A stretch of 64,000 nucleotides of DNA from Spirosomataceae bacterium TFI 002 (GTDB lineage: Bacteria; Bacteroidota; Bacteroidia; Cytophagales; Spirosomataceae), in NCBI GenBank assembly GCA_900230115.1, contig LT907983.1, positions 4,324,774 through 4,388,773 on the forward strand, in the 5' to 3' direction. The position numbers were made by a program, and so were the translations under genes. Below are positions 1 through 8,108 of the stretch, piece after piece; position 1 is the stretch's first letter, and each line of letters begins with the position of its first letter. The notes beneath the pieces are model-generated. The model was given only the letters and a program-made list of their open reading frames with translations, did no database searches and was not told the DNA's origin.

Positions 1-335
1 ATCGAACTAAAGAGATGCAAGCCTCCGTATTCAGGAAATAATGCTATCCCACTGTAACATTAATTCATTTTTTCAATAAAATTATATTAGCCTCCGTATT
101 CAGGAAATAATGCTATCCCACTGTAACTATTTCTTGAACACGATAATTATCTTGGAAGCCTCCGTATTCAGGAAATAATGCTATCCCACTGTAACTGATT
201 TCGTTCTTGTTTGCTTCTGCGATTTAGAGCCTCCGTATTCAGGAAATAATGCTATCCCACTGTAACTATGGATGAAAGACAAGGATTTAATTGAATAGCC
301 TCCGTATTCAGGAAATAATGCTATCCCACTGTAAC
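1..335 (-). CRISPR. CRISPR array, five 38-bp repeats, open to the left
   Basis: Five identical 38-bp repeats lie at 21-58, 90-127, 158-195, 229-266 and 298-335. Each begins GCCTCCGTATTCAGG and ends ATCCCACTGTAAC on the plus strand. Four full spacers (59-89, 128-157, 196-228, 267-297; 30-33 bp) and a partial one (1-20) are visible. The base before every repeat is A, so the true repeat may be 39 bp. On the minus strand the repeat begins GTTACAGTGGG. The non-repetitive leader-like stretch and cas2 lie to the right, so I infer transcription leftward, with new spacers added at the 335 end. The repeats show no decay, which suggests a recently active array. Confidence 0.97.
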
Positions 336-512
336 AGCAACTTTTTGTAAGTAACTATCAATAAGGATATTGTGAGGAAAAGTGGCAGTTTCAAATCCAT
401 TTCATTAGGCGTTTTTGGGATTGATTTGTATGTCAATGAACATTTTTCGGGAAATCGAAGATACTATTTCTTAATTTTTCGAGTAGTAAATATCATCATA
501 TTTTTCTTTTTT
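336..512 (-). promoter_or_regulatory. CRISPR leader
   Basis: AT-rich stretch between the last repeat and the cas2 stop. It begins with AGCAACTTTTTGTAA immediately after the repeat. A block with GTTTCAAA, four variable bases, then TTTCATT lies 52 bp further on, at 388-406. The same 15-mer and the same block at the same 52-bp offset recur at 3559-3629. A conserved leader explains this best. It should hold the array promoter (leftward) and the Cas1-Cas2 docking site. Confidence 0.65.
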
Positions 513-809
513 TTATAGAAAAACCTGTTCTATTTCTTCACTTAAATATTGGCCAAGTTTGCTTGCAAATGGGCTGTCGATAAGGGTACTTAGGTGCACT
601 CTAGTGTAAAACAACGAATCGTGTTCTTGCTCCTTTACCAATGGTGTAAGCTTAGGTAGCATTGCTGTTATATCCACCATATTAGTATATTTTATATATA
701 CAGAGTATTGGAGCATGCACCATTCTTTTTTTAGCAACTTCTTTTGAAGGCGAGTTCTTCTCTTGTCTTCACCAATGTCATACATGAGGAGGTAATAATA
801 CTTATCCAT
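513..809 (-). CDS. cas2: CRISPR-associated endonuclease Cas2
   Basis: A 98-residue protein, normal length for Cas2. It has the family start: a hydrophobic first strand ending in Tyr10-Asp11 (the conserved metal-binding Asp), followed by the basic helix DKRRTRLQKKL. Cas2 dimers bridge two Cas1 dimers in the spacer-integration complex. The start codon overlaps the end of cas1 by 8 bp, so the two are translationally linked and transcribed cas1 then cas2 toward the array. No fusion or truncation is apparent. Confidence 0.93.
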   Translation of the reverse strand: MDKYYYLLMYDIGEDKRRTRLQKKLLKKEWCMLQYSVYIKYTNMVDITAMLPKLTPLVKEQEHDSLFYTRVHLSTLIDSPFASKLGQYLSEEIEQVFL

Positions 810-1686
810 TTAGTTTTATGTAATTGGCTGTTTCTTTCACAAGGTTTTGAATTATTTTAATCCTCAGGAATCGCTGCTCTTGTTTTTTATAAATATAGGT
901 ATGAAACTCGGTGGCAAGAGTTTTCCTCCATTCAATACTCAATCCATTAGAAATGTCCACCTTTTGAGTTTTCATTTTTATGCGAAGGTTGATCAGTATT
1001 TCTTCACAAAATGGGCGAAACGGCTCTATGATATCAAAAAGAAAAGCTTTTTGTTTTCTACTTGTACCATGATGAAAACCCATATAGGGGTCCAGGTGTT
1101 TTTTGATCAATTCTTTTTCAATCAAATAATATAACATACCATAGAGGTAATTGAGCGATGCATTCCAAATATCTGGTGGGTCTCGTTTTACTCTTTTTAG
1201 TTGAATGCCATTAGAAATGACCCGTAAATACCTTTTCCAAAATTGGGCGTCATAGGCACCTTCTTTGGCTAATACTTCTGAGCTTTCAAAGTCCATGAAA
1301 CTTGGAAGCTTATATTTGACTTTTAAATGTTCTAATATCATTGATCTTCGTGCAAATTTCATAACCAACCAAGTAGCACAGAGCTCTTGAGTATGATGAG
1401 TACCCACCATCTGTAATTGCTTGAGAGCTATTGCCGAGCCTGCACCATAGCCGGGTGCATAGGTGCTACCATAGATGTAGCCTTGCTCCCTACTAAAATA
1501 GATGGGCACATTGTATTTATAGCATGCTGCTATAACATTACTATTTAAGGTAATATTTGGACCAAGGTAAATAGCAGCTAAATAACGATAGGCATAATGG
1601 GTATCAATGGTTTCATTTTTTATGTGAAGCCGTGTTCCATCTGAGCTTAAAATTGTATCTTTGGTAGTAAGGTGCAACGAAACCAT
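802..1686 (-). CDS. cas1: CRISPR-associated integrase Cas1
   Basis: A 294-residue Cas1 when started at the ATG at 1684-1686. The open frame runs on to 1794, but those extra residues are hydrophobic and lie over the cas6-like gene, while the Cas1 beta-sandwich begins right after this Met (SLHLTTKDTILSSDGTRL). The likely metal ligands of the helical domain are visible: Glu142 (in KEGAYDAQFW), His206 (GFHH) and Glu221 (FDIIEPFRP). With Cas2 it captures and integrates spacers. Its start codon is only 3 bp from the start of the divergent cas6-like gene, so each gene's promoter must lie inside the other gene, or one start is mis-set. The gene is not fused to the RT, unlike many RT-Cas1 proteins. 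Confidence 0.92.
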   Translation of the reverse strand: MVSLHLTTKDTILSSDGTRLHIKNETIDTHYAYRYLAAIYLGPNITLNSNVIAACYKYNVPIYFSREQGYIYGSTYAPGYGAGSAIALKQLQMVGTHHTQELCATWLVMKFARRSMILEHLKVKYKLPSFMDFESSEVLAKEGAYDAQFWKRYLRVISNGIQLKRVKRDPPDIWNASLNYLYGMLYYLIEKELIKKHLDPYMGFHHGTSRKQKAFLFDIIEPFRPFCEEILINLRIKMKTQKVDISNGLSIEWRKTLATEFHTYIYKKQEQRFLRIKIIQNLVKETANYIKLNG

Positions 1687-1689
1687 ACA

Positions 1690-2394
1690 ATGAAATATTA
1701 CAAGGTATATTACAAGAAAATTACAAACTTTAATAGCAAAAAACAAATTGGCTACGAGGTTAAAAATGGACTCATTCCAATAGATCCTTTTCACGATGAA
1801 TTGATCAAAGACTTGTCATTGATTCACTTACTTTTTTATCAGGATGGTTTAAGTTTTACAGTGATTACTGATGATTTAAAAAGGTTGAAAGAAACCGAAG
1901 AAATCATCTTAAAGAATAGTGGTAAAGGATATCGATTTTCTCATGTGGAAGAAATGAAAAAGCCAATTGCAAAACTTGGGAAAAAGCTTTATTCTTATGT
2001 CATACATGACTTTATGTGTCTCAACAAAGGCGAGAAATACAAGGAGTTTGACGAGGTGCTAAAAACTTGTAATCTCTTGGATGCCAATGGTAAAAAAAAG
2101 AAATGGAATACCTGCAATCATCCGCTAATGATCCACTATTTGGAAGATCAAATCTATCAGAGTATCAGTAACAGGATTAGAAAACTAAAAGTGGATCCAC
2201 AGGTATATCTGCGAGTGCACAACTTTAGACATGAAGTGAAAACACTTTTCCCCAATGGTAGAAACAGGACTATTCAGCGAAGATCAGTTTTTTCAATGTC
2301 TTTTACTTGCAACTGGGAGCTCAATACTGACCTCAATTGGGGTCAAGAAGTTGCTTACGGATTTGGTAGATTGGTTCAAGAAATAAATGAATAA
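1690..2394 (+). CDS. cas6: Cas6-like pre-crRNA endoribonuclease
   Basis: 234 residues from the ATG at 1690; an upstream in-frame Met at 1672 would overlap the cas1 start. The C-terminus has a glycine-containing loop (NWGQEVAYGFGRL, about residues 216-228) of the kind that closes Cas6 and other RAMP proteins, after a beta-rich stretch. Several His residues are present, but I cannot pick the catalytic one. Seen: the gene sits directly upstream of the RT, sharing one base (TAATG), so the two form an operon. Known: natural Cas6-RT-Cas1 fusions exist, and this locus has the same three parts as separate genes. Role inferred: cutting array transcripts within the repeat. Family assignment is moderate. 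Confidence 0.65.
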   Translation: MKYYKVYYKKITNFNSKKQIGYEVKNGLIPIDPFHDELIKDLSLIHLLFYQDGLSFTVITDDLKRLKETEEIILKNSGKGYRFSHVEEMKKPIAKLGKKLYSYVIHDFMCLNKGEKYKEFDEVLKTCNLLDANGKKKKWNTCNHPLMIHYLEDQIYQSISNRIRKLKVDPQVYLRVHNFRHEVKTLFPNGRNRTIQRRSVFSMSFTCNWELNTDLNWGQEVAYGFGRLVQEINE

Positions 2395-3371
2395 TGGATT
2401 ATAATACCGTCATTACGCTACTTGGCCACGATAATGAAAGTTGGCAAAACCTTATTGCTAATGGAATTCGTTACAGTGTATTTCAATTACCCAAAGCCAA
2501 TAAAAAGCTTAGGCTGATAGAAGCTCCACAAGGTGAGTTAAAACGAACTCAAAAATATCTCAATAACATTTTGTACGCTGAGTATCACCCTCAGTCGCCG
2601 GATTGTGTACATGGTTTTATACGCATGAAGGCTGCACCAAGAAATATCTTGAGTAATGCAAGGACTCATTTAGGCAAAAAATATCTCATCAATATTGATC
2701 TCAAAGACTTTTACCATCAAATCACGACAGAAAGAACTACTGATTTACTTTGGAAAAGATTTCCAAACCTACTGCCAAATGAAGTTGACGAACTGAATAA
2801 AATAGTGGTAAAAGATGATAGGCTACCCATGGGTGCACCTACCTCCTCGGTATTGTCCAATATGGCTTTTCAGGAATGTGACATGGCTCTTATGACTTAT
2901 TGTGATCAGCACAAGATCGTATATACTCGTTATGTGGACGATCTCAGTTTTTCTTCTAACAAGCAAATAAATTCAGCAATCTTGGAAGGGATCTATACGA
3001 TCATAAAACTGAATGGTTTCAGTGAAAACCCTAAAAAAGTTAAGCATTATGGAGAAAGCGATGTGAAAATCATAACAGGAATTGCAATGCAGGGACTGCA
3101 CTGGCATGTAAGTGATGATATGAAATCACGCCTTGAAAAAAATATGAGTGAATATAGAAAGTTGAGGAAATTGATTAATAACCTAAAATTTCTTGGCGTG
3201 GAGGCTAAAGCCAAAACAAAACTTAAAACCCTTAAAAGGGCCATTGCTGGCCAGCTAGAATTTGTTAAACAAATAGAGGGTATAGACTCCGATTTTTATA
3301 GAAGCATGAAAAAAATTTGGAAGCAATCGGATGCTGACACTGTAAATGTAGACCTAAGCGTATATATATAA
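2394..3371 (+). CDS. Stand-alone CRISPR-linked reverse transcriptase, retron-like
   Basis: 325 residues with the fingers and palm of a bacterial reverse transcriptase: VHGF (72-75), NIDLKDFYHQI (100-110), LPMGAPTSSVLSN (144-156) and the catalytic YVDD (180-183). Two signatures point to the retron branch: NARTH (88-92) just before the first catalytic Asp block matches the NAxxH motif, and KIITG about 45 residues after YVDD matches the VTG region. There is no maturase (X/D) extension and no Cas1 fusion. Known: some type III adaptation modules use an RT to take spacers from RNA; most such RTs descend from group II introns, with minority retron-like and Abi-P2-like lineages. Co-oriented and overlapping with the cas6-like gene; divergent from cas1-cas2. 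No retron msr/msd RNA is evident beside it. Confidence 0.9.
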   Translation: MDYNTVITLLGHDNESWQNLIANGIRYSVFQLPKANKKLRLIEAPQGELKRTQKYLNNILYAEYHPQSPDCVHGFIRMKAAPRNILSNARTHLGKKYLINIDLKDFYHQITTERTTDLLWKRFPNLLPNEVDELNKIVVKDDRLPMGAPTSSVLSNMAFQECDMALMTYCDQHKIVYTRYVDDLSFSSNKQINSAILEGIYTIIKLNGFSENPKKVKHYGESDVKIITGIAMQGLHWHVSDDMKSRLEKNMSEYRKLRKLINNLKFLGVEAKAKTKLKTLKRAIAGQLEFVKQIEGIDSDFYRSMKKIWKQSDADTVNVDLSVYI

Positions 3372-3460
3372 GAGTTAGCCCTTTTAATCACCCCGACCGA
3401 CTTTATAATTCATCTTGGTCTCCTCTTGCAACTCTTTATTCAGAGTGTATCTATCGTAAT

Positions 3461-3558
3461 TCTCAGTAGCCAAGCAGGTAAAAGAAGTTGACTGTTCTCG
3501 GCTTCGCTCGAACTTACGGTTTTTCAGTAGCCAAGCGGCTAATAGCAGTTGCTGAAAT
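3461..3558 (-). CRISPR. Possible relic second CRISPR array (two degenerate repeats)
   Basis: Two imperfect copies of a roughly 33-bp unit starting CAGTAGCCAAGC lie at 3464-3494 and 3525-3556, with a unique stretch of about 29 bp between them (period 61 bp). They differ at several positions and do not resemble the repeat of the first array. The second copy abuts a sequence matching the start of the first array's leader (3559 on). The spacing and leader adjacency suggest a decayed two-repeat array, but an ordinary direct repeat is possible. Confidence 0.35.
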
Positions 3559-3569
3559 AGCAACTTTTT
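3547..3569 (+). terminator. Rho-independent terminator after cas6-RT
   Basis: A 7-bp stem (AGTTGCT, loop GAAAT, AGCAACT) followed by TTTTT on the plus strand, 175 bp after the RT stop. It overlaps the first bases of the relic leader, so the T-tract may serve either role. Confidence 0.5.
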
Positions 3570-3650
3570 GTAAATATCTAAAAATCAGCAACTTAAGATT
3601 GAATCCTGTCGTTTCAAACGTGTTTCATTGAGCACTTTTTTGTCAAAAAA
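3559..3650 (-). promoter_or_regulatory. Relic or second CRISPR leader
   Basis: Starts with the same 15-mer as the active leader (AGCAACTTTTTGTAA). At an identical 52-bp offset it repeats GTTTCAAA-N4-TTTCATT (3611-3629), followed by a T-rich run. The orientation is the same as at 336-512 (leader to the right of its array). The segments between these blocks have diverged. Confidence 0.5.
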
Positions 3651-3761
3651 CTTGTACTATTTCATTTTTTACTGTACTTAACCGAGGCTCTTTTGTCGCG
3701 TAAATACTATGAAATTTCTATTCTAAATATACTTATATCCTAACATTATAGCATGGCTTTT

Positions 3762-4313
3762 TTAGTTTTTTATGAGTGGATACCAATACTCATAAGTCCC
3801 TTGATTGTAATGATAAACCTTTACGAGTTTCCAGTTATCAAGTAGGGCTCCCACGAGCAATCCCACTGCCACTGGCCCCGAGAGAAAGAGATGTACTTCA
3901 GTATAGCCATCAAAGGCTATTTTATGTCTTATTCTTCGTAACTCTTGGTTGATACTCCCAAGCTCATCAGTTCTTATTCCATTACGATTGAGCTCTACTA
4001 TGGGCATTTTCATCTCTTCGGCAATGAGGTATTTGTTTACTTCTTTTTTAATGGAGAAAGTTTGTGAAGTAAATGAGAGACAAAGAGCAACGGGTTTTGA
4101 GCTTGTAATGCCAGCGAGTTGGTTTATTTTTTCGTCAAAATCACCTTCTGCTATGGCAAGCTTTGCAGCCTTTCGCCAGCGATATTCTCTATATGCTACT
4201 ATAAGCAAGGTTGCTAATGAGAATAAGAGTGTAAGTACACTTCCAATGGTATCTACTCCACCAAGAAACCTAAAAGTTTCTGTTTCTAAAAAACCAACTG
4301 CTGTGCTATCCAT
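3762..4313 (-). CDS. Membrane-anchored SAVED/CARF-like sensor of cyclic oligoadenylate
   Basis: 183 residues. One transmembrane helix spans about 22-41, followed by a basic cytosolic edge (YREYRWRKAAK). The C-terminal half has the alternating strands of a Rossmann-like sensor. The segment HLFLSGPVAVGLLVG (141-155), then KVYHYN and YEYWYPL, resembles the end of SAVED domains. The start codon follows the stop of the upstream cas7 gene directly, making it the last gene of the effector operon. Inference: it binds cyclic oligoadenylate made by Cas10 and acts at the membrane, as other membrane-linked type III accessory proteins do. No nuclease or pore domain is seen beyond the single helix. The sensor part is short, so a partial SAVED or CARF-like fold is possible. 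Confidence 0.6.
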   Translation of the reverse strand: MDSTAVGFLETETFRFLGGVDTIGSVLTLLFSLATLLIVAYREYRWRKAAKLAIAEGDFDEKINQLAGITSSKPVALCLSFTSQTFSIKKEVNKYLIAEEMKMPIVELNRNGIRTDELGSINQELRRIRHKIAFDGYTEVHLFLSGPVAVGLLVGALLDNWKLVKVYHYNQGTYEYWYPLIKN

Positions 4314-6377
4314 TTAGGCATTTTTAAATTTTGTTGGTGGTAGCAAAGGTTCAAATGTTTTAAATTCCTTTACACTGTCATTGGTTAGTTTTGGGTATCT
4401 TGTTTTCTCTTTCCAATCGTCGCTAGCGTTGTGCTTGTTGTCATAAGTTAGCATAGCGGCTAGCTCCTTCATGTGTGGGAGCTGCCATATATCCCTTGCT
4501 GAACTTTTAGCAATCATAAAATTACTAAAAGCGGCATTCGCATTATTTGCCAGCTTGGTCAGTTCGTTTGAATCTATTTCACCTAAGTTCCAGTTTTCAT
4601 TTGAATCAAATAGACTGTTATATCTTTTTTTTCTATCTATTAATGTGAGTTTTTCCATGTTTATCTTGGTAGAACCCAATCCTAGGGGTTTTCCCATTCC
4701 CAATTTATGAGCCATGTTATCTGGAAGATTAAATACGAAAAGTAGGGCTCCCAGCTCTATATCACTAAGATTTTCAAATCTTACTCTGCTTGTAAAGGTG
4801 TGTTTACTATCAAGAACCTCCACCGCTTTAAATTGTGATTTTTCGTCGGCATTGATAGCTTTAAATAACTTTTCGGCAAGGGTTTTATCTATATCTGAGA
4901 GGGATTTTATGGGTTTTGTTTCGTTGCCGTCAAAAAATAAATGCTCACTATTGGTAATTGCTTGACACGCTTTTTTGTCATAGCCAAGGAGTTTATCGTA
5001 TTCTTTTTTTTCAATTTCATCTTTCTCCCAAGCATTAGTTATTATATGCTGATAATGTTTGTATCCTCTTAACTTAATTGTCGAATCAAACCAGCTGATA
5101 TTTCTATGACCATTGGACTCAAGGTAATTCTTTGCAAAAGTTACCCTCGGCCTTGACAGTATCTGGAGCAGTCTTTTGGAGAATTCAGGAGCCTTATCAT
5201 CAATATATGCATCCTCAAAAAACACCTTTCCGGCCCTTTGAATTGCTTTGCCATTTAATTCTACATCCTCCCCAAAAAGACACTGTACTAAGTCGGAATC
5301 AGTATTAGTTTTAAATGCTTGGGGTAAAGCATCGCTTACTTTGCCCGTTGGTACTCTATAATTGATACAATGACCGAAGTGCGGGATTGTATTACTGGGG
5401 GTAGTGACTTCAAACCATACAGGAACTCCATATTTTGGAGAATTTTTAGCTTTTTCTAAGAGATTGGTAAACTTACCTGTTTCAAACATTTCGAATGACC
5501 GATCTTCGTCATTTTTGTAGAGGTTTATAACTTCTTCCTTGATAGGAAAAACTTCTAATGGCTTAATTGGGTAATCAAACTTTATTTGAGCGTGACTTTT
5601 GTAATTAACTCCTTTAATTTGAACTAATGCATACTTATCTAAATATTGTATACTACTCTTTTTTAATATTTTAGTTGGCTTTTCTGTAGGAACTGAATTA
5701 ACTTCTTTAATAACAAAAGCGTCATTCTCTTTGTCGTATTGAAGCCAACCTTGTATTCGGTCTTCGTATACCTTATCTCCTTCTGCTCTTCTATAAATTG
5801 ACTTATTATTAAAGTGGATAAAGTTGCTGTATGCAATGCTTTCGAGGCATGCCCTTATAAGTCCTCGGCTTGTACTACCATTGATGGCTGGCTTACCTGC
5901 AATTCTTGTAAAAAGGTGACTATTGTCTCCAGTATGAATTGGACCTAAGTTTTGTATTTCGAAATCTAAGTAGCCGGTATGTTTCTCAGTTTGGTATGAG
6001 CTAAAATCAGTGACTTGATCTTGGCTAGGTTTGGGCATGGGTGGCAAAGGGACAAAGTTGTAAGGGCTTCGTCCAAAATTTGTTTCAACGTTTGTGGGCC
6101 TCCTTTGTTGATAGTTTCCTCTAGCTGGCCCAGTACTTTGCCTTGAGAAAGAGTATTCTTTTCCCTTGTGCTTAAATTTAGAAATAAATAGCCTGTTGGG
6201 GTTTCTATTATCTTCTCTTCCCAGATATTCAATTGTGATCGACTCTTTGTTTAGGACTTTAATTAGCTCCTCGTTTCCAGCACGGAAATTATCCAAAAAT
6301 ACTTTTTCATCCTTGCCATCTATTAGCCCTTTATAGTACCAATTACCGTTTTTATAAGTCAGATTTAAGGTTTTCAT
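4314..6377 (-). CDS. cas7: Type III Cas7 with large insertion (TIGR03986-like RAMP)
   Basis: 687 residues, much longer than a plain Cas7. An N-terminal unique stretch (1-105) precedes the RAMP signature FVPLPP (108-113), then a Cas7-type glycine/arginine turn NGSTSRGLIRACLE (166-179). The C-terminal RAMP loop GMGKPLGLGS is at 560-569. The roughly 400 residues between carry lysine-rich inserted material. Known: the III-D2 (III-Dv) complex of Synechocystis has a 'Cas7-insertion' subunit, and this protein occupies that place in the operon. It should sit at one end of the crRNA-binding backbone. It overlaps the upstream csx19-like gene by 4 bp and abuts the downstream sensor gene. Confidence 0.75.
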   Translation of the reverse strand: MKTLNLTYKNGNWYYKGLIDGKDEKVFLDNFRAGNEELIKVLNKESITIEYLGREDNRNPNRLFISKFKHKGKEYSFSRQSTGPARGNYQQRRPTNVETNFGRSPYNFVPLPPMPKPSQDQVTDFSSYQTEKHTGYLDFEIQNLGPIHTGDNSHLFTRIAGKPAINGSTSRGLIRACLESIAYSNFIHFNNKSIYRRAEGDKVYEDRIQGWLQYDKENDAFVIKEVNSVPTEKPTKILKKSSIQYLDKYALVQIKGVNYKSHAQIKFDYPIKPLEVFPIKEEVINLYKNDEDRSFEMFETGKFTNLLEKAKNSPKYGVPVWFEVTTPSNTIPHFGHCINYRVPTGKVSDALPQAFKTNTDSDLVQCLFGEDVELNGKAIQRAGKVFFEDAYIDDKAPEFSKRLLQILSRPRVTFAKNYLESNGHRNISWFDSTIKLRGYKHYQHIITNAWEKDEIEKKEYDKLLGYDKKACQAITNSEHLFFDGNETKPIKSLSDIDKTLAEKLFKAINADEKSQFKAVEVLDSKHTFTSRVRFENLSDIELGALLFVFNLPDNMAHKLGMGKPLGLGSTKINMEKLTLIDRKKRYNSLFDSNENWNLGEIDSNELTKLANNANAAFSNFMIAKSSARDIWQLPHMKELAAMLTYDNKHNASDDWKEKTRYPKLTNDSVKEFKTFEPLLPPTKFKNA

Positions 6378-6802
6378 GTTGTTACTGTTTTGGATTTCTT
6401 GCTTATACTAATAACATCAATATATCGCTGAGCTACAGGATAATAATGATGGCCTACTTCATGAATTTTAAAGTAGGTTCTTTTTATAAAGCCCGGCACT
6501 TCTCTATCATTTGAATTTAAACCACCAGCCTTTGCAATTTCTGGATGCATAATTACTTGCTCATCAATGTGCTTTATTCCACTTTCATCGTTGAAGTGAT
6601 ATGGGAACCATTTTCCTGAAATTAGCCTTGCACCACTACTTTCTTTTTGGTTAAAAAAATGGAATTCGGTCAGTTCCTCCTTTGGAACTTCAAAGTTTTC
6701 TAAGGTTTTGACCTCTATAAGAATGCCACCAGCAAGTCCATTTGCTCTACAGAGTAAAAAACAAGGGAACGACATTTCATTTGCTATATGCTGGATTTTC
6801 AT
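6374..6802 (-). CDS. csx19: Csx19-like small type III-D subunit
   Basis: 142 residues, beta-rich, without an obvious enzymatic motif. I call it Csx19-like mainly from position (between Cas7-2x and Cas7-insertion in a III-D operon) and size, not from a confident motif match. The annotated Met overlaps the upstream gene by 26 bp. A second in-frame Met at codon 10 (6775) would sit 1 bp after that stop and is equally plausible. The stop overlaps the next start by 4 bp, so it is certainly translated as part of the operon. Alternative: another small structural or Cas11-like subunit. Confidence 0.45.
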   Translation of the reverse strand: MKIQHIANEMSFPCFLLCRANGLAGGILIEVKTLENFEVPKEELTEFHFFNQKESSGARLISGKWFPYHFNDESGIKHIDEQVIMHPEIAKAGGLNSNDREVPGFIKRTYFKIHEVGHHYYPVAQRYIDVISISKKSKTVTT

Positions 6803-8108
6803 AAGTCAGGGTTTTAAAATATTCACTAATTTCATTTGTATTATTTACCATATCTACTTTTAGACTTTTGTCTCCAAAAGCAGCCTCTAGGATAGTACCG
6901 GATAATACACCTCTACCTATGTTTTTTTCTCCGCCAAGGGCCAAGTCGCCCGTCATGAGGTCCTTGAAAACCTGAAGCGTGAGTAATATATCTCTAGATT
7001 TAGGTTCTTTTATTTTAACAGTAATGGTTAGGCAGTCTTCAGCAGTCTCTTCCACTGGCATAGAATTGAAAAGAGCTTGATCAATTGTACCTCCACTGAA
7101 ACGGTCAATTTTTGTTCTTTGTTGAAGTGCGACTTTTGCTCCTTTTATGATACTTTCTTCCGTATAAATTCTGGCTTTTTGGGCTTGCTCTTTTTGTTTG
7201 CCTTCATGTCCAAACAAGTCTTTAAGATCCTCAGGTTTACCTCCAAGTGTTTTGTAAATCTTGGTTATTCTGTGTTTGAATCCGCCTTTTTGAGATCGGC
7301 CGTTGATGTAATATTCACCGTTTTTTCTATTTAGCTGGATACTGTCGGCATCTTCATTTATTGCCTCCTGAGCTGTAATGAGTTTACTTTTGATATTAAA
7401 AGTCCCCTTTGCTACAAAGATATTTTCTGTGGGAAGCGGAATTTCATTTTTCACAGCCGCCGAGTATTCAGAAATGTTATGTACTCCTAAATCCAAATAT
7501 TCAAAATAAGCATCTACAGCAGAATTGTCATTTACAAAATCGTAAACGAACATTTTGAGGCCCTTTCCTTTTACCCGGCCAAGGCCAGCAGTTGTCATTG
7601 AGCCTAATTGCAATTCACCACTATTCAACCACTTCAAACAATGGTCGGCATAAGAAAGCATTGAAGGAAAGTCGAAGTTTTTATGAATACTTAGTTCAGC
7701 CCTGAAATTAAAACTTGCTCCAGGTTCCAATACTTCGTAATCGTATTTTGAGCCCTTTTTTACTTGATTGGTCTCTGGTACTATTTCTATGCCATCCAAT
7801 ATATTGATCTCATAGCCATGGGGATCGATAAGAAGCGAATTATCGAACATAATATGAGATTTATAGGGATCGTTATGATCGGAATTTCCCCAAAAATAAG
7901 GCTCCATATGCATAATTTGAGATCGTAAAAAAGCATCTTTCAGTACTCCTGCAAGTGCAGTGGCTGGAATGTACGGCAGGTTATTAAGTTTGATAATGTC
8001 TTGATCACAATTATCCGATGCTCCACTGCCTATACTCATTTGAGTAAGATTGCAAACCTGACCTTCAAGAAAGATTTTGCCAATTAGTTTTTCGTCTCTT
8101 TTAGCCAT
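6777..8108 (-). CDS. cas7: Cas7-Cas7 tandem fusion (Cas7-2x) backbone subunit
   Basis: 443 residues holding two RAMP/Cas7 domains. Domain 1 (about 8-215) has an Asp-rich loop at 32-37 before LPYIPATALAGVLKD, and a glycine-rich loop LGSMTTAGLGRVKG (167-180). Domain 2 (about 225-443) has the Csm3-like block RTKIDRFSGGTIDQALF (331-347) and a second glycine loop LGGEKNIGRGVLSG (391-404). Cas7 subunits coat the crRNA and cut bound target RNA with loop aspartates; candidates here are Asp35/Asp37 and a residue of the second domain. The tandem arrangement matches Cas7-2x of the III-D2 complex. Start and stop overlap both neighbours, showing a tightly coupled operon. Confidence 0.78.
   Translation of the reverse strand: MAKRDEKLIGKIFLEGQVCNLTQMSIGSGASDNCDQDIIKLNNLPYIPATALAGVLKDAFLRSQIMHMEPYFWGNSDHNDPYKSHIMFDNSLLIDPHGYEINILDGIEIVPETNQVKKGSKYDYEVLEPGASFNFRAELSIHKNFDFPSMLSYADHCLKWLNSGELQLGSMTTAGLGRVKGKGLKMFVYDFVNDNSAVDAYFEYLDLGVHNISEYSAAVKNEIPLPTENIFVAKGTFNIKSKLITAQEAINEDADSIQLNRKNGEYYINGRSQKGGFKHRITKIYKTLGGKPEDLKDLFGHEGKQKEQAQKARIYTEESIIKGAKVALQQRTKIDRFSGGTIDQALFNSMPVEETAEDCLTITVKIKEPKSRDILLTLQVFKDLMTGDLALGGEKNIGRGVLSGTILEAAFGDKSLKVDMVNNTNEISEYFKTLTYENPAYSK

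Noticed and set aside
847-1134. 95-aa plus-strand ORF
   Set aside because: Lies antisense within cas1, with no recognisable content.
1687-1794. N-terminal extension of Cas1
   Set aside because: Overlaps the cas6-like gene on the other strand and precedes the conserved start of the Cas1 fold.
3372-3760. Possible retron msr/msd RNA beside the RT
   Set aside because: I see a terminator hairpin and CRISPR-leader-like sequence, but no pair of inverted repeats (a1/a2) with a branching guanosine context.
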